From: Bacteroidales bacterium
GTDB taxonomy: Bacteria; Bacteroidota; Bacteroidia; Bacteroidales; UBA932
Direction of reading: 5' to 3'
Length of the DNA stretch: 6,781 nucleotides
Assembly (NCBI GenBank): GCA_017551405.1
Contig: JAFZLP010000047.1
Span: forward strand, 1-6,781
The translations under genes were made by a program, and so were the position numbers. A model generated the notes under the pieces. The model saw only the letters and a program-made list of their open reading frames with translations. It searched no databases and was not told the DNA's origin. This document shows positions 1-5,301 of the stretch, in pieces. The first letter of the stretch is position 1; each line of letters begins with the position of its first letter.

Positions 1-981
1 GCCGACGCCTTCGAGAAGCGCATGCAGAAGGAGACCATGAACGCCACCATGAAATCGAGCAGCATGATGGGCGGCATAGGCAACATGATGAAAATTGCGG
101 ACAAGGCCAAGCCCATCATGGAACTGGAGCAGAAGATGGCAAACTACTTCGCCCAGGTACAGAAGCTCCTCTTCGTTCCGGACAGTGAGGTGGATGCCAA
201 GTTCTCGGCCGCCGACCGCAAGAAGCTCCTCGAGCTCAAGGAGAAGATTTACGCTACGGACGATCCCTCCGTGTACAATCCTCTCTATCTGCAGGCTCTC
301 GAGCTTATCAAGACTTATCGCGAACGCGCCGCAAAGGTGTGGGCCGCCGACGTGCAGAAGCGCTTCGACCAGATGAAGGCCAACATGTCCGAGCTCATCA
401 AGCTCAACCGCCAGGCCGTCGAAGACGAGATCCTTCCCCAGTGCGCCCTCTGGCGTCTGCCGCTGAACGCGGTGATCGTTGCCGGCGACATCCTGGAAGA
501 GGCCTACAGCGAGTTCCCGTCGAACTATCCTCCGATGTATGACGAGGAGGTCATCCGCGAGGTTTCCCTGGCGAACGTTCCCGGCACTTACGCCGCGGGC
601 TGGTTCCCTGAATTCTCCGTGTTCGGATCCTCCCACTTCGACGACATCGCGGCCGGCAGGTACTTCTTTGCCAGCAATGCCGAAGGCGAGGTGTACCAGT
701 TCAACTCCGGCAGCTGGACGAAACTGTCCAACGAGCGCATCAAGGAGCTGGGCAAGATGAAATACGACCACGAGACCGGCAACCAGTACTGGACTTCCAG
801 GGACGGCAAGCGCAATGTGATGTACAATGCCGACGGCGGCTTCATCGCCCTGCCCGAAGGCGACGAAATCTTCCAGCCGCACGCCTGGAAGGCTTATTCC
901 GACAAGATCCAGTGGCTCTACGTCGATACCACCGAAGACGGCAGCAAGATCCAGCTCATCCTTTGCACCTACAAACTCTAA
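1..981 (+). CDS. Hypothetical protein, 5'-truncated by the window edge
   Basis: I do not recognise this protein. The frame is open from base 1 with no stop, and seven codons precede the first visible ATG (position 22), so the true start probably lies upstream; 326 residues are visible, ending at TAA 979-981. Numbering from the first visible codon, residues 8-46 hold nine methionines in a helical stretch. Residues up to about 140 continue as charged, heptad-like helices (for example AADRKKLLELKEKIY), suggesting a coiled-coil or helical bundle. A short hydrophobic patch (LPLNAVIVAGDI) follows. The last third is rich in Trp, Tyr and Gly with alternating polar residues, as in small beta-propeller or beta-sandwich repeats (EVYQFNSGSWTKL, NQYWTSRDGKRNVMYN). 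I see no catalytic motif. The N-terminus is missing, so a signal peptide cannot be judged. The next gene abuts or overlaps its stop, so the two are probably co-translated. The reading frame is solid; the function is unknown. Confidence 0.8.
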   Translation, partial: ADAFEKRMQKETMNATMKSSSMMGGIGNMMKIADKAKPIMELEQKMANYFAQVQKLLFVPDSEVDAKFSAADRKKLLELKEKIYATDDPSVYNPLYLQALELIKTYRERAAKVWAADVQKRFDQMKANMSELIKLNRQAVEDEILPQCALWRLPLNAVIVAGDILEEAYSEFPSNYPPMYDEEVIREVSLANVPGTYAAGWFPEFSVFGSSHFDDIAAGRYFFASNAEGEVYQFNSGSWTKLSNERIKELGKMKYDHETGNQYWTSRDGKRNVMYNADGGFIALPEGDEIFQPHAWKAYSDKIQWLYVDTTEDGSKIQLILCTYKL

Positions 982-1712
982 TACTGGGTCTTTTGATCGT
1001 AGCAGCGCCCTCTTGCGGGGGCGCTGCCGCTGTCATGGACGCTGATGAGGAAGTCGTCACCGCCGAGCCTGTTGCCGATCCCTCCTGGCAGGAAACCTGG
1101 CGGTCGTTCGACGTGGACCCCCTGCTGGCCGAGGCCGTCGTGTGGCCTGAAACGGTGCGCTACCGCAAGCTGCAGGACCTGATGGAAACGGCCGCCAACT
1201 ACGGCAGCTACATCACAACCGGAAAAGGGCCGGACTATTCCATCGGCATCTTCCAGATGAAACCTTCCTTCGTTGAGGATCTGGAGAAAGCCTGGATGCG
1301 CAGCGGCCTGGCGCGGCAATATGAGCTCTGGTTCGACACCGCCGACAACGCTACGGCGCGGCGGATCCGCATCTCGCGCATGCGGAAAGAGGAGTGGCAG
1401 GTCATTTACGCAGGGGTGTTCGTGCGGCTGCTGTACTCGTCGTACGGCTCATTCGACAAAAATGGGGAGCGCACGCAGGATGGCCTGGAGACGCTTCCCA
1501 TAGAGGAACAGGTTCGCCTTGCCGCCACCGCCTACAACCGCGGATGCGTGTGGGCCGCCCAGGGCTACGGCGACCTGGACCGTCTGCGCGAGCACGCGGC
1601 AGAGAAGCATTTCCACTACGCAGTCGTCCCATCGCGGCGCACCCGCCGCTACTGCTACGCCACCCTGGCGTGGCGGCACTACAAGGCTATTCTCCGAAAA
1701 CGCACCACTTGA
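963..1712 (+). CDS. Putative lytic transglycosylase-like lipoprotein
   Basis: This is probably an envelope peptidoglycan-cleaving enzyme or a relative of one. Numbered from TTG 963 (249 residues), residues 3-18 (LQTLILGLLIVAAPSC) read as a type II signal peptide with lipobox APSC and lipidated Cys18. The mature part has features resembling the SLT/goose-lysozyme fold: a Glu in WPE at residue 63 where the catalytic acid would be expected, SIGIFQMKP at 93-101 resembling the Gly-Leu/Ile-x-Gln motif, and AATAYNRG at 187-194 resembling the AAYN-x-G motif. The start is uncertain. GTG 912 gives a longer basic n-region but a 70-bp overlap with the upstream gene. TTG 963 gives a 19-bp overlap. ATG 1035 is the only ATG at the front, but it would remove the signal sequence and lies 7 bp after a strong hairpin. 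I chose 963 because the hydrophobic lipoprotein signal is in frame. The stop TGA 1710-1712 lies inside the 3' end of the convergent acyltransferase gene. The family assignment rests on motifs only. Confidence 0.68.
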   Translation: MHLQTLILGLLIVAAPSCGGAAAVMDADEEVVTAEPVADPSWQETWRSFDVDPLLAEAVVWPETVRYRKLQDLMETAANYGSYITTGKGPDYSIGIFQMKPSFVEDLEKAWMRSGLARQYELWFDTADNATARRIRISRMRKEEWQVIYAGVFVRLLYSSYGSFDKNGERTQDGLETLPIEEQVRLAATAYNRGCVWAAQGYGDLDRLREHAAEKHFHYAVVPSRRTRRYCYATLAWRHYKAILRKRTT

Positions 1713-2793
1713 CCACGGGGATGCGCCTGAGCAGCTCGTAGAGCAGCGGCGACAGCGCAAACACCGCGACGGTCAGAATCGCATACATACTCCACGGCGG
1801 CAGCTGGGTGTAGACTTTCATCATGTACCCCAGGCAGCCTATGATCAGGTAATGGACTATGTAGATACCGAAACTGGAGCGGGTCATGTAGGTCGCGAAC
1901 GGTCCGGTGCGGTCGAAGCGCGCCTTGAACCATCCCATCAGCGCCAGGCAGGCCATCCACCCGTACAGGCAGTTGAGCGGGCTACCCAGATACTGCGGAG
2001 TGGTGTTGTCCTGCCCGAAGGTGGTGGCTATCAGCGCGACGCCGCTAGCCCAGGCGCAGCCCATCAGCGGAATCCAGGCCTTCTCCACCTTTTCCTGCAC
2101 CTCGTCGTGCGAGAACACGAAGTATCCAAGCAGGAACGGGATTAGGTAGAACAGCGGCTTGTACAGGTTCAGGAGGCCGTCGGCCGACTCGGGGCGCGGA
2201 TTCTTGATGAGCGTCTGTTCACCCACCCAGAACAGCACTCCAAGCAGGATGACAATCCAGATGGGAGCCTTCCCGCACCAGTTCCAGAAACGGTCGTTTT
2301 TGTCGAGGGCGCGCACAATCAGCAGCACTATACACAGCAGCCACAGCAGCTGGATGAACCACAGCGGGCCTATGCCGCTGACGCTCCAGGCGAAGTATTT
2401 CACGAACCCAGGCACCCCATCAGGCAGCACTGAAGAGCCGTTAACATGGCTTGATACCGCGGTGTTGAAGTAGCCGGTCATCCACTGGAACACGAACAGG
2501 CCTATGGTGCCGGGCACCAGCAGCTTGCGGGTGCGGGCCTTGAACCATTCCCCGGCGCTCTTCTTCTCCAGCGCATAGCGGGCGCTGATGCCGGCCAGGA
2601 TGAACAGCAGCGGCATGAACCACGGGTAGAGGATGTACATTACCACATCCTGGTACTGGCGCAATTGCGGATAAGGGCCGAAGCCGCCGATGCCTCCGAA
2701 CACGCCCTTGTTGTTGTAAAAGTAGAATACGTGGTACAGCAGCACCAGAAGTACCGTCACCCACCTAAGATTGTCAATCCAATGTTTTCTCAT
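1687..2793 (-). CDS. Acyltransferase 3 family membrane protein
   Basis: This is a 368-residue integral inner-membrane protein of the acyltransferase 3 type (OafA/OpgC-like), which typically moves acyl groups such as acetyl or succinyl onto extracytoplasmic sugars or glycans. The start MRKHWIDNLRWVTVLLVLLYH is diagnostic: a short charged n-region, Arg10-Trp11, then a first membrane helix carrying the conserved His21. Residues 68-94 (a GISARYAL segment, then a basic loop with FKARTRKLLVPG) match the usual second conserved region. About ten hydrophobic helices can be seen, roughly at 10-26, 51-70, 93-109, 143-161, 178-191, 212-228, 240-258, 273-290, 306-326 and 334-355. The length is normal for the family. 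The stop (CTA on the plus strand, 1687-1689) gives a 26-bp tail-to-tail overlap with the transglycosylase-like gene. The substrate cannot be inferred: no glycan biosynthesis genes lie beside it. A -7 box ends only 7 bp before the ATG, suggesting a very short leader. Confidence 0.9.
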   Translation of the reverse strand: MRKHWIDNLRWVTVLLVLLYHVFYFYNNKGVFGGIGGFGPYPQLRQYQDVVMYILYPWFMPLLFILAGISARYALEKKSAGEWFKARTRKLLVPGTIGLFVFQWMTGYFNTAVSSHVNGSSVLPDGVPGFVKYFAWSVSGIGPLWFIQLLWLLCIVLLIVRALDKNDRFWNWCGKAPIWIVILLGVLFWVGEQTLIKNPRPESADGLLNLYKPLFYLIPFLLGYFVFSHDEVQEKVEKAWIPLMGCAWASGVALIATTFGQDNTTPQYLGSPLNCLYGWMACLALMGWFKARFDRTGPFATYMTRSSFGIYIVHYLIIGCLGYMMKVYTQLPPWSMYAILTVAVFALSPLLYELLRRIPVVKWCVFGE

Positions 2794-2800
2794 AGTCTCT

Positions 2801-2808
2801 CAAAGGTA
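2801..2808 (-). promoter_or_regulatory. Bacteroidota -7 box for the acyltransferase gene
   Basis: On the minus strand these bases read TACCTTTG, a full match to the Bacteroidota sigma-factor -7 consensus TAnnTTTG. No good -33 TTTG/TTG is visible at the expected distance; the closest is a TTTA. The box ends 7 bases before the acyltransferase ATG, so the predicted transcript would start within a few bases of the start codon. Confidence 0.55.
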
Positions 2809-2837
2809 GCAAAAAACATTGAATTAAACGAATTCCA

Positions 2838-2845
2838 TATATTTG
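2838..2845 (+). promoter_or_regulatory. Bacteroidota -7 box for the DUF486 gene
   Basis: The bases TATATTTG match TAnnTTTG exactly. A TTG at 2819-2821 could serve as the -33 element, with 16 bp between them, somewhat shorter than usual. Transcription would begin near 2850, giving a leader of about 30 bases before the ATG at 2883. The box lies about 30 bp from the opposing acyltransferase -7 box, so the two promoters overlap and may compete. Confidence 0.55.
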
Positions 2846-2882
2846 CATCCAAAATAATCGAACTATAACAGTTTAGCGTAAA

Positions 2883-3251
2883 ATGAAAGGCATCTGGACC
2901 ATTATAATGCTGGTTTTTTCCAACATCTTCATGACATTCGCGTGGTATGGCCACCTCAAGCTCAAAGAGATGAAAATTTCGACGGACTGGCCGCTCATAC
3001 TGGTCATCCTGTTTTCCTGGGGTATCGCCTTCTTTGAATACTGCCTCACCGTCCCGGCCAACCGCATCGGCTTCCAGGGCAACGGCGGCCCGTTCAACCT
3101 GCTGCAGCTCAAGGTGATACAGGAAGTAATCTCGCTCACGGTATTCACCATCATCGTGATGTTCGTGTTCAAGGGACAGCACATCCAGTGGAACCATCTG
3201 GCCGCCTTCGGCTGCCTGGTCCTCGCCGTCTTCTTCGTTTTCCTAAAATAG
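2883..3251 (+). CDS. DMT family protein (DUF486)
   Basis: This 122-residue membrane protein matches the DUF486 family (grouped with the drug/metabolite transporter superfamily). The hallmark is WGIAFFEYCLTVPANRIG at about residues 46-63, with the nearly invariant FEYC..VPANR core. Another family-like element is YGHLKL at 22-27. Four hydrophobic helices are visible at about 4-21, 35-53, 82-96 and 105-121. The length is what I expect for this short family, so it appears intact. The transported substrate, if any, is not established for the family; four helices suggest it would work as a dimer or oligomer, as other four-helix small transporters do (inference). The gene is monocistronic-looking: divergent from the acyltransferase upstream and followed by a possible terminator and a new promoter. 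Confidence 0.92.
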   Translation: MKGIWTIIMLVFSNIFMTFAWYGHLKLKEMKISTDWPLILVILFSWGIAFFEYCLTVPANRIGFQGNGGPFNLLQLKVIQEVISLTVFTIIVMFVFKGQHIQWNHLAAFGCLVLAVFFVFLK

Positions 3252-3258
3252 CGATTCT

Positions 3259-3280
3259 GTGCACTCCGGTGACACTTTTT
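3259..3280 (+). terminator. Possible weak intrinsic terminator after the DUF486 gene
   Basis: GTGCAC (3259-3264) can pair with GTG-A-CAC (3269-3275) around a TCCG loop, leaving one bulged A, and five T residues follow directly (3276-3280). The hairpin starts 8 bp after the DUF486 stop. The stem is short and bulged, so this is a modest call. Confidence 0.42.
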
Positions 3281-3293
3281 CAAAAAATAGTAG

Positions 3294-3301
3294 TACCTTT
3301 G
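3294..3301 (+). promoter_or_regulatory. Bacteroidota -7 box for the small ORF and surface lipoprotein unit
   Basis: TACCTTTG is a full match to TAnnTTTG and lies 26 bp upstream of the small ORF's ATG (3328). Transcription would start near 3306, giving a leader of about 20 bases. No convincing -33 TTTG is visible; the region 3276-3290 is T/A-rich. A 12-bp palindrome begins 6 bp after the box. Confidence 0.6.
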
Positions 3302-3307
3302 CGGACT

Positions 3308-3319
3308 TTTTCCGGAAAA
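3308..3319. repeat. 12-bp perfect palindrome at the predicted transcription start
   Basis: TTTTCCGGAAAA is a perfect inverted repeat centred between 3313 and 3314, immediately downstream of the -7 box and within the first bases of the predicted leader. It could be an operator half-site pair or a small 5' hairpin. It could also be chance, because the flanks are A/T runs. Confidence 0.4.
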
Positions 3320-3327
3320 GAAAGTAA

Positions 3328-3501
3328 ATGACTGACAAGATGGTAAAAGCATTAAAACAGACTTATTTGGCTCCTTCGGTAACCGTGATGGAGCTGAGTG
3401 GTAACAGTGTTTTGTGTGCCAGCACCAACCAGCTGACCTGGTACTTCATGCTTGAAGGTACCGATTCGAACGGTGCCTTGACAGACGGCGGAGCCCTGTA
3501 A
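3328..3501 (+). CDS. 57-aa small protein of the Bacteroidota 'Y..P.V.V.EL' type
   Basis: This short ORF (ATG 3328-3330, TAA 3499-3501) encodes 57 residues. It begins MTDKMVKALKQTYLAPSVTV and continues with MELSGNSVLCAS and a polar, Gly-rich tail ending DGGAL. The pattern Y-x-x-P-x-V-x-V-x-E-L, then a few residues, then L-C-x-S, resembles small unannotated proteins I recall from many Bacteroidales genomes, often near surface protein genes; their role is not established. ATG 3340 (Met5) is a possible alternative start. There is no clear signal peptide and no long hydrophobic helix. Support for being real: its own -7 box at the right distance, A-rich translation start region, the recognisable N-terminal pattern, and only 14 bp to the next gene, whose SD-like site sits in that gap. 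It could be a secreted peptide precursor, a small surface or pilus-associated protein, or an upstream regulatory ORF. Confidence 0.72.
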   Translation: MTDKMVKALKQTYLAPSVTVMELSGNSVLCASTNQLTWYFMLEGTDSNGALTDGGAL

Positions 3502-3502
3502 C

Positions 3503-3508
3503 GGAGGA
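3503..3508 (+). promoter_or_regulatory. Shine-Dalgarno-like site before the surface lipoprotein gene
   Basis: GGAGGA lies 7 bp before the ATG at 3516 and directly after the small ORF's stop codon. Strong SD sequences are uncommon in Bacteroidota, where A-rich initiation regions are usual, so this site stands out. It supports 3516 as the start and independent initiation after the small ORF. Confidence 0.6.
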
Positions 3509-3515
3509 TATCGGG

Positions 3516-5177
3516 ATGAAAACAACAAGGTTTTATTTTCTTTCAGTGCTGTCCGTGTTGGCGGCCGTGTTTTCCCTGACCTCTTGCAAGGAGGGAATAG
3601 AAGGCGTATATGATCCTGAGACGGGGTTGGTAACCATTCCCTACTCCATTAGGCTGTCCTCCCTTGACACCAAGGTGTCTTTCGCGGATAACCCGAATTA
3701 CGGTGTGAAATCCGGCGATGTGATAGTGATTTCCGGTACGGACATATCGGGCACTCTGACTTATACCGGCGGTATCGACCAGGCGTTCTCCGGCAGTCTG
3801 TCTTACGAGGAAAGTACGTATCCGACGGGACCGGCAGATGATACTCCTCTTCACGCCGTTCTTAAAAATGCGGACAACCTGTCTTTTGACGGCTCTGATT
3901 ATTCTGCCGCTGTCGCTTCCGACCTTCAGACGGCAGTTGAGAAGTTCAGTTGTTTCACCGGCGACTTCACTTTCGGCACCCCGTCGAATGTCAGACTGAA
4001 CCAGCAGTCTGCCTTCGTGACCGCAACAATCACGTTCAACTTTGAAAATGGCAACTTCCATCTTACCGGCGAGACTTCTATGGATGTGATTGTGAGTCCA
4101 TCCCTTACCATCTACGGAACAGCCGTCCTGGCGCAGGTTGGAAGCACTAATTCCTACTCTACCAGTTTTGCATTTGCATTACCCGGCGGCACCACTCTTA
4201 CCTCCGACTCCGTGATTCAGCTTTGCGACCGTGATTTCCAGTTGGCCACATCCGATAAAGTAGTTGCCCGCAACAACAAATACTCATTCAGCGACGAACT
4301 GGATTTCCACCCACAGCTCGGTGACCCGTTCTGGAGCGATGGTACATACGGGCGCATTGCTCACGACCCAGGCGTTGTAGTAACAGGCATCATTGTGTTT
4401 GTGAATAATTATGAAGACAGCAACCTATCGGAGTTGGCGGTAGAAGCGAGGGCCCTCACCGAGAAAGCGAGCGGTTATGGTCATGCGCTGGTAATGTCTT
4501 TGAAAAATGCAGGAGCAGGCGTCAAATGGACAAATAACAGTGGCAATAATGCTCTCAACGGAGCTGCCATAAAGTCTCCAAGTGAGATTCTGGGAACCAG
4601 TAATGTTAGCGGCTATTCCAATACTCAGACACTTATTGCCAATGCCGCCAACACCGCAGCAAATACGGCATATAATTACCGCTCCGGTGAGGGAGACACC
4701 ATGACCGGCACAAGCGGATGGTTCCTGCCGTCAATCGGCCAGTGGGTGTATTCCATCAGCACCAGGGGCTTCGGAGGCGCAGCTCCTGCCGAGGATTGGT
4801 TAGTCAATGAGTCTTATAAGAATTGGCTTACAAAAGGAGAATTAAGCAACCTGGTCCTTGTAAAGAACAACGGAAGCGCTACCGAGAACTTGCTTGTCAC
4901 ATCATTGAACAACCGCCTTCAGCTTCTCTACGACCAGTTTGGCTGCGACTTTGATTCCTTTGGCATGACGTCTGAAGGCGCTTTTTCCGACAACTACTGG
5001 TCCAGTTCAGAGTATGATGCATCTAATGCTATTCGAATGAATTTCGGCAGCGTGGAGACGCACTCAGAGACAGGCGATAAATACTCTTCAATAAAGACCA
5101 ATTATCTTAGCAAGCAGAGCACATCTGCATGGAAAGCGGCTTTCGTCATGAAAGTCCGTCCTTTCCTGGCATTCTAA
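3516..5177 (+). CDS. Surface lipoprotein with fimbrillin-like N-terminal region and DUF1566/FISUMP-type C-terminal domain
   Basis: This is a 553-residue predicted lipoprotein. Residues 1-23 form a signal peptide (KTTR n-region, hydrophobic core) ending in lipobox LTSC with Cys24. It is followed by KEG, a partial match to the Bacteroidota lipoprotein export signal, which favours display on the cell surface. Residues about 30-260 are Ser/Thr/Gly-rich beta sequence with a GD-x-I-V-I-S-G step and an F-S-G-S-L-S strand, resembling fimbrillin-like (Mfa/FimB-type) modules; this part is the less certain assignment. From W273-S-D-G-T-Y278 a second module starts, containing SGWFLPSIGQW (400-410), YWSSSEY (494-500) and a C-terminal VRPFLAF (547-553). 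These are the landmarks of DUF1566/FISUMP-like surface domains, which often form pilus tips or adhesins. No catalytic residues are apparent. The gene follows the 57-codon ORF by 14 bp and is probably co-transcribed with it. Its codon use looks more A/T-rich than neighbouring genes. Ligand unknown. Confidence 0.85.
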   Translation: MKTTRFYFLSVLSVLAAVFSLTSCKEGIEGVYDPETGLVTIPYSIRLSSLDTKVSFADNPNYGVKSGDVIVISGTDISGTLTYTGGIDQAFSGSLSYEESTYPTGPADDTPLHAVLKNADNLSFDGSDYSAAVASDLQTAVEKFSCFTGDFTFGTPSNVRLNQQSAFVTATITFNFENGNFHLTGETSMDVIVSPSLTIYGTAVLAQVGSTNSYSTSFAFALPGGTTLTSDSVIQLCDRDFQLATSDKVVARNNKYSFSDELDFHPQLGDPFWSDGTYGRIAHDPGVVVTGIIVFVNNYEDSNLSELAVEARALTEKASGYGHALVMSLKNAGAGVKWTNNSGNNALNGAAIKSPSEILGTSNVSGYSNTQTLIANAANTAANTAYNYRSGEGDTMTGTSGWFLPSIGQWVYSISTRGFGGAAPAEDWLVNESYKNWLTKGELSNLVLVKNNGSATENLLVTSLNNRLQLLYDQFGCDFDSFGMTSEGAFSDNYWSSSEYDASNAIRMNFGSVETHSETGDKYSSIKTNYLSKQSTSAWKAAFVMKVRPFLAF

Positions 5178-5214
5178 AAACGCTTCGAATCATTTTTTAT
5201 AATTCGTAATATCT

Positions 5215-5243
5215 TGAAATCCGGCCTTTCCAGCCGGATTTCA
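5215..5243 (+). terminator. Hairpin terminator-like structure after the surface lipoprotein gene
   Basis: An 11-bp perfect stem pairs 5215-5225 (TGAAATCCGGC) with 5233-5243 around the 7-base loop CTTTCCA. It begins 37 bp after the stop codon. The downstream sequence is CGTTTATATC, only mildly T-rich, so efficiency is uncertain, but the stem is the strongest in this intergenic region and separates the lipoprotein unit from the rhamnose operon. Confidence 0.6.
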
Positions 5244-5256
5244 CGTTTATATCCCG

Positions 5257-5282
5257 TTGTGTCAAAAAAATCCGTATCTTGT
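5257..5282 (+). promoter_or_regulatory. Weak candidate promoter for the rhamnose operon
   Basis: TTG at 5257-5259 and TATCTTG at 5275-5281 form a degenerate -33/-7 pair with 15 bp between them; the -7 element is one T short of TAnnTTTG. The position, 20 bp before the rhaB ATG and after the terminator-like hairpin, is right. A weak core promoter would fit a sugar-inducible operon needing an activator, but no activator site can be identified here. Confidence 0.3.
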
Positions 5283-5301
5283 ATGCAATAAAAGAAACAT
5301 C

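Noticed and set aside
912..962. GTG 912 as the start of the transglycosylase-like gene
   Set aside because: It would overlap the upstream gene by 70 bp and add a long Arg-rich segment mirroring that gene's codons. It is not excluded, because it still yields a signal peptide, but TTG 963 or an altered TAATG start is more economical.
1002..1027. 9-bp perfect hairpin GCAGCGCCC / GGGCGCTGC with an 8-base loop, considered as a terminator
   Set aside because: No T-run follows it, and it falls within the in-frame lipoprotein signal region (AAPSCGGAA codons). It is more likely a by-product of Ala/Gly/Pro codons, though it may block initiation at ATG 1035.
1519..2145. 208-codon plus-strand open frame running through the transglycosylase-like end into the acyltransferase
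   Set aside because: It is low-complexity Arg/Pro/His-rich translation spanning two real genes on different strands, with no plausible start region or family resemblance.
2790..3352. Minus-strand open frames of 135 and 159 codons opposite the DUF486 gene
   Set aside because: They lie antisense to a clear DUF486 gene and across the divergent promoters, and their translations show no family features.
5182..5208. Short inverted repeat CGAAT...ATTCG in the A/T-rich stretch after the surface lipoprotein gene
   Set aside because: The 5-bp stem around a long loop is too weak to call; the 11-bp hairpin at 5215-5243 is the better terminator candidate.
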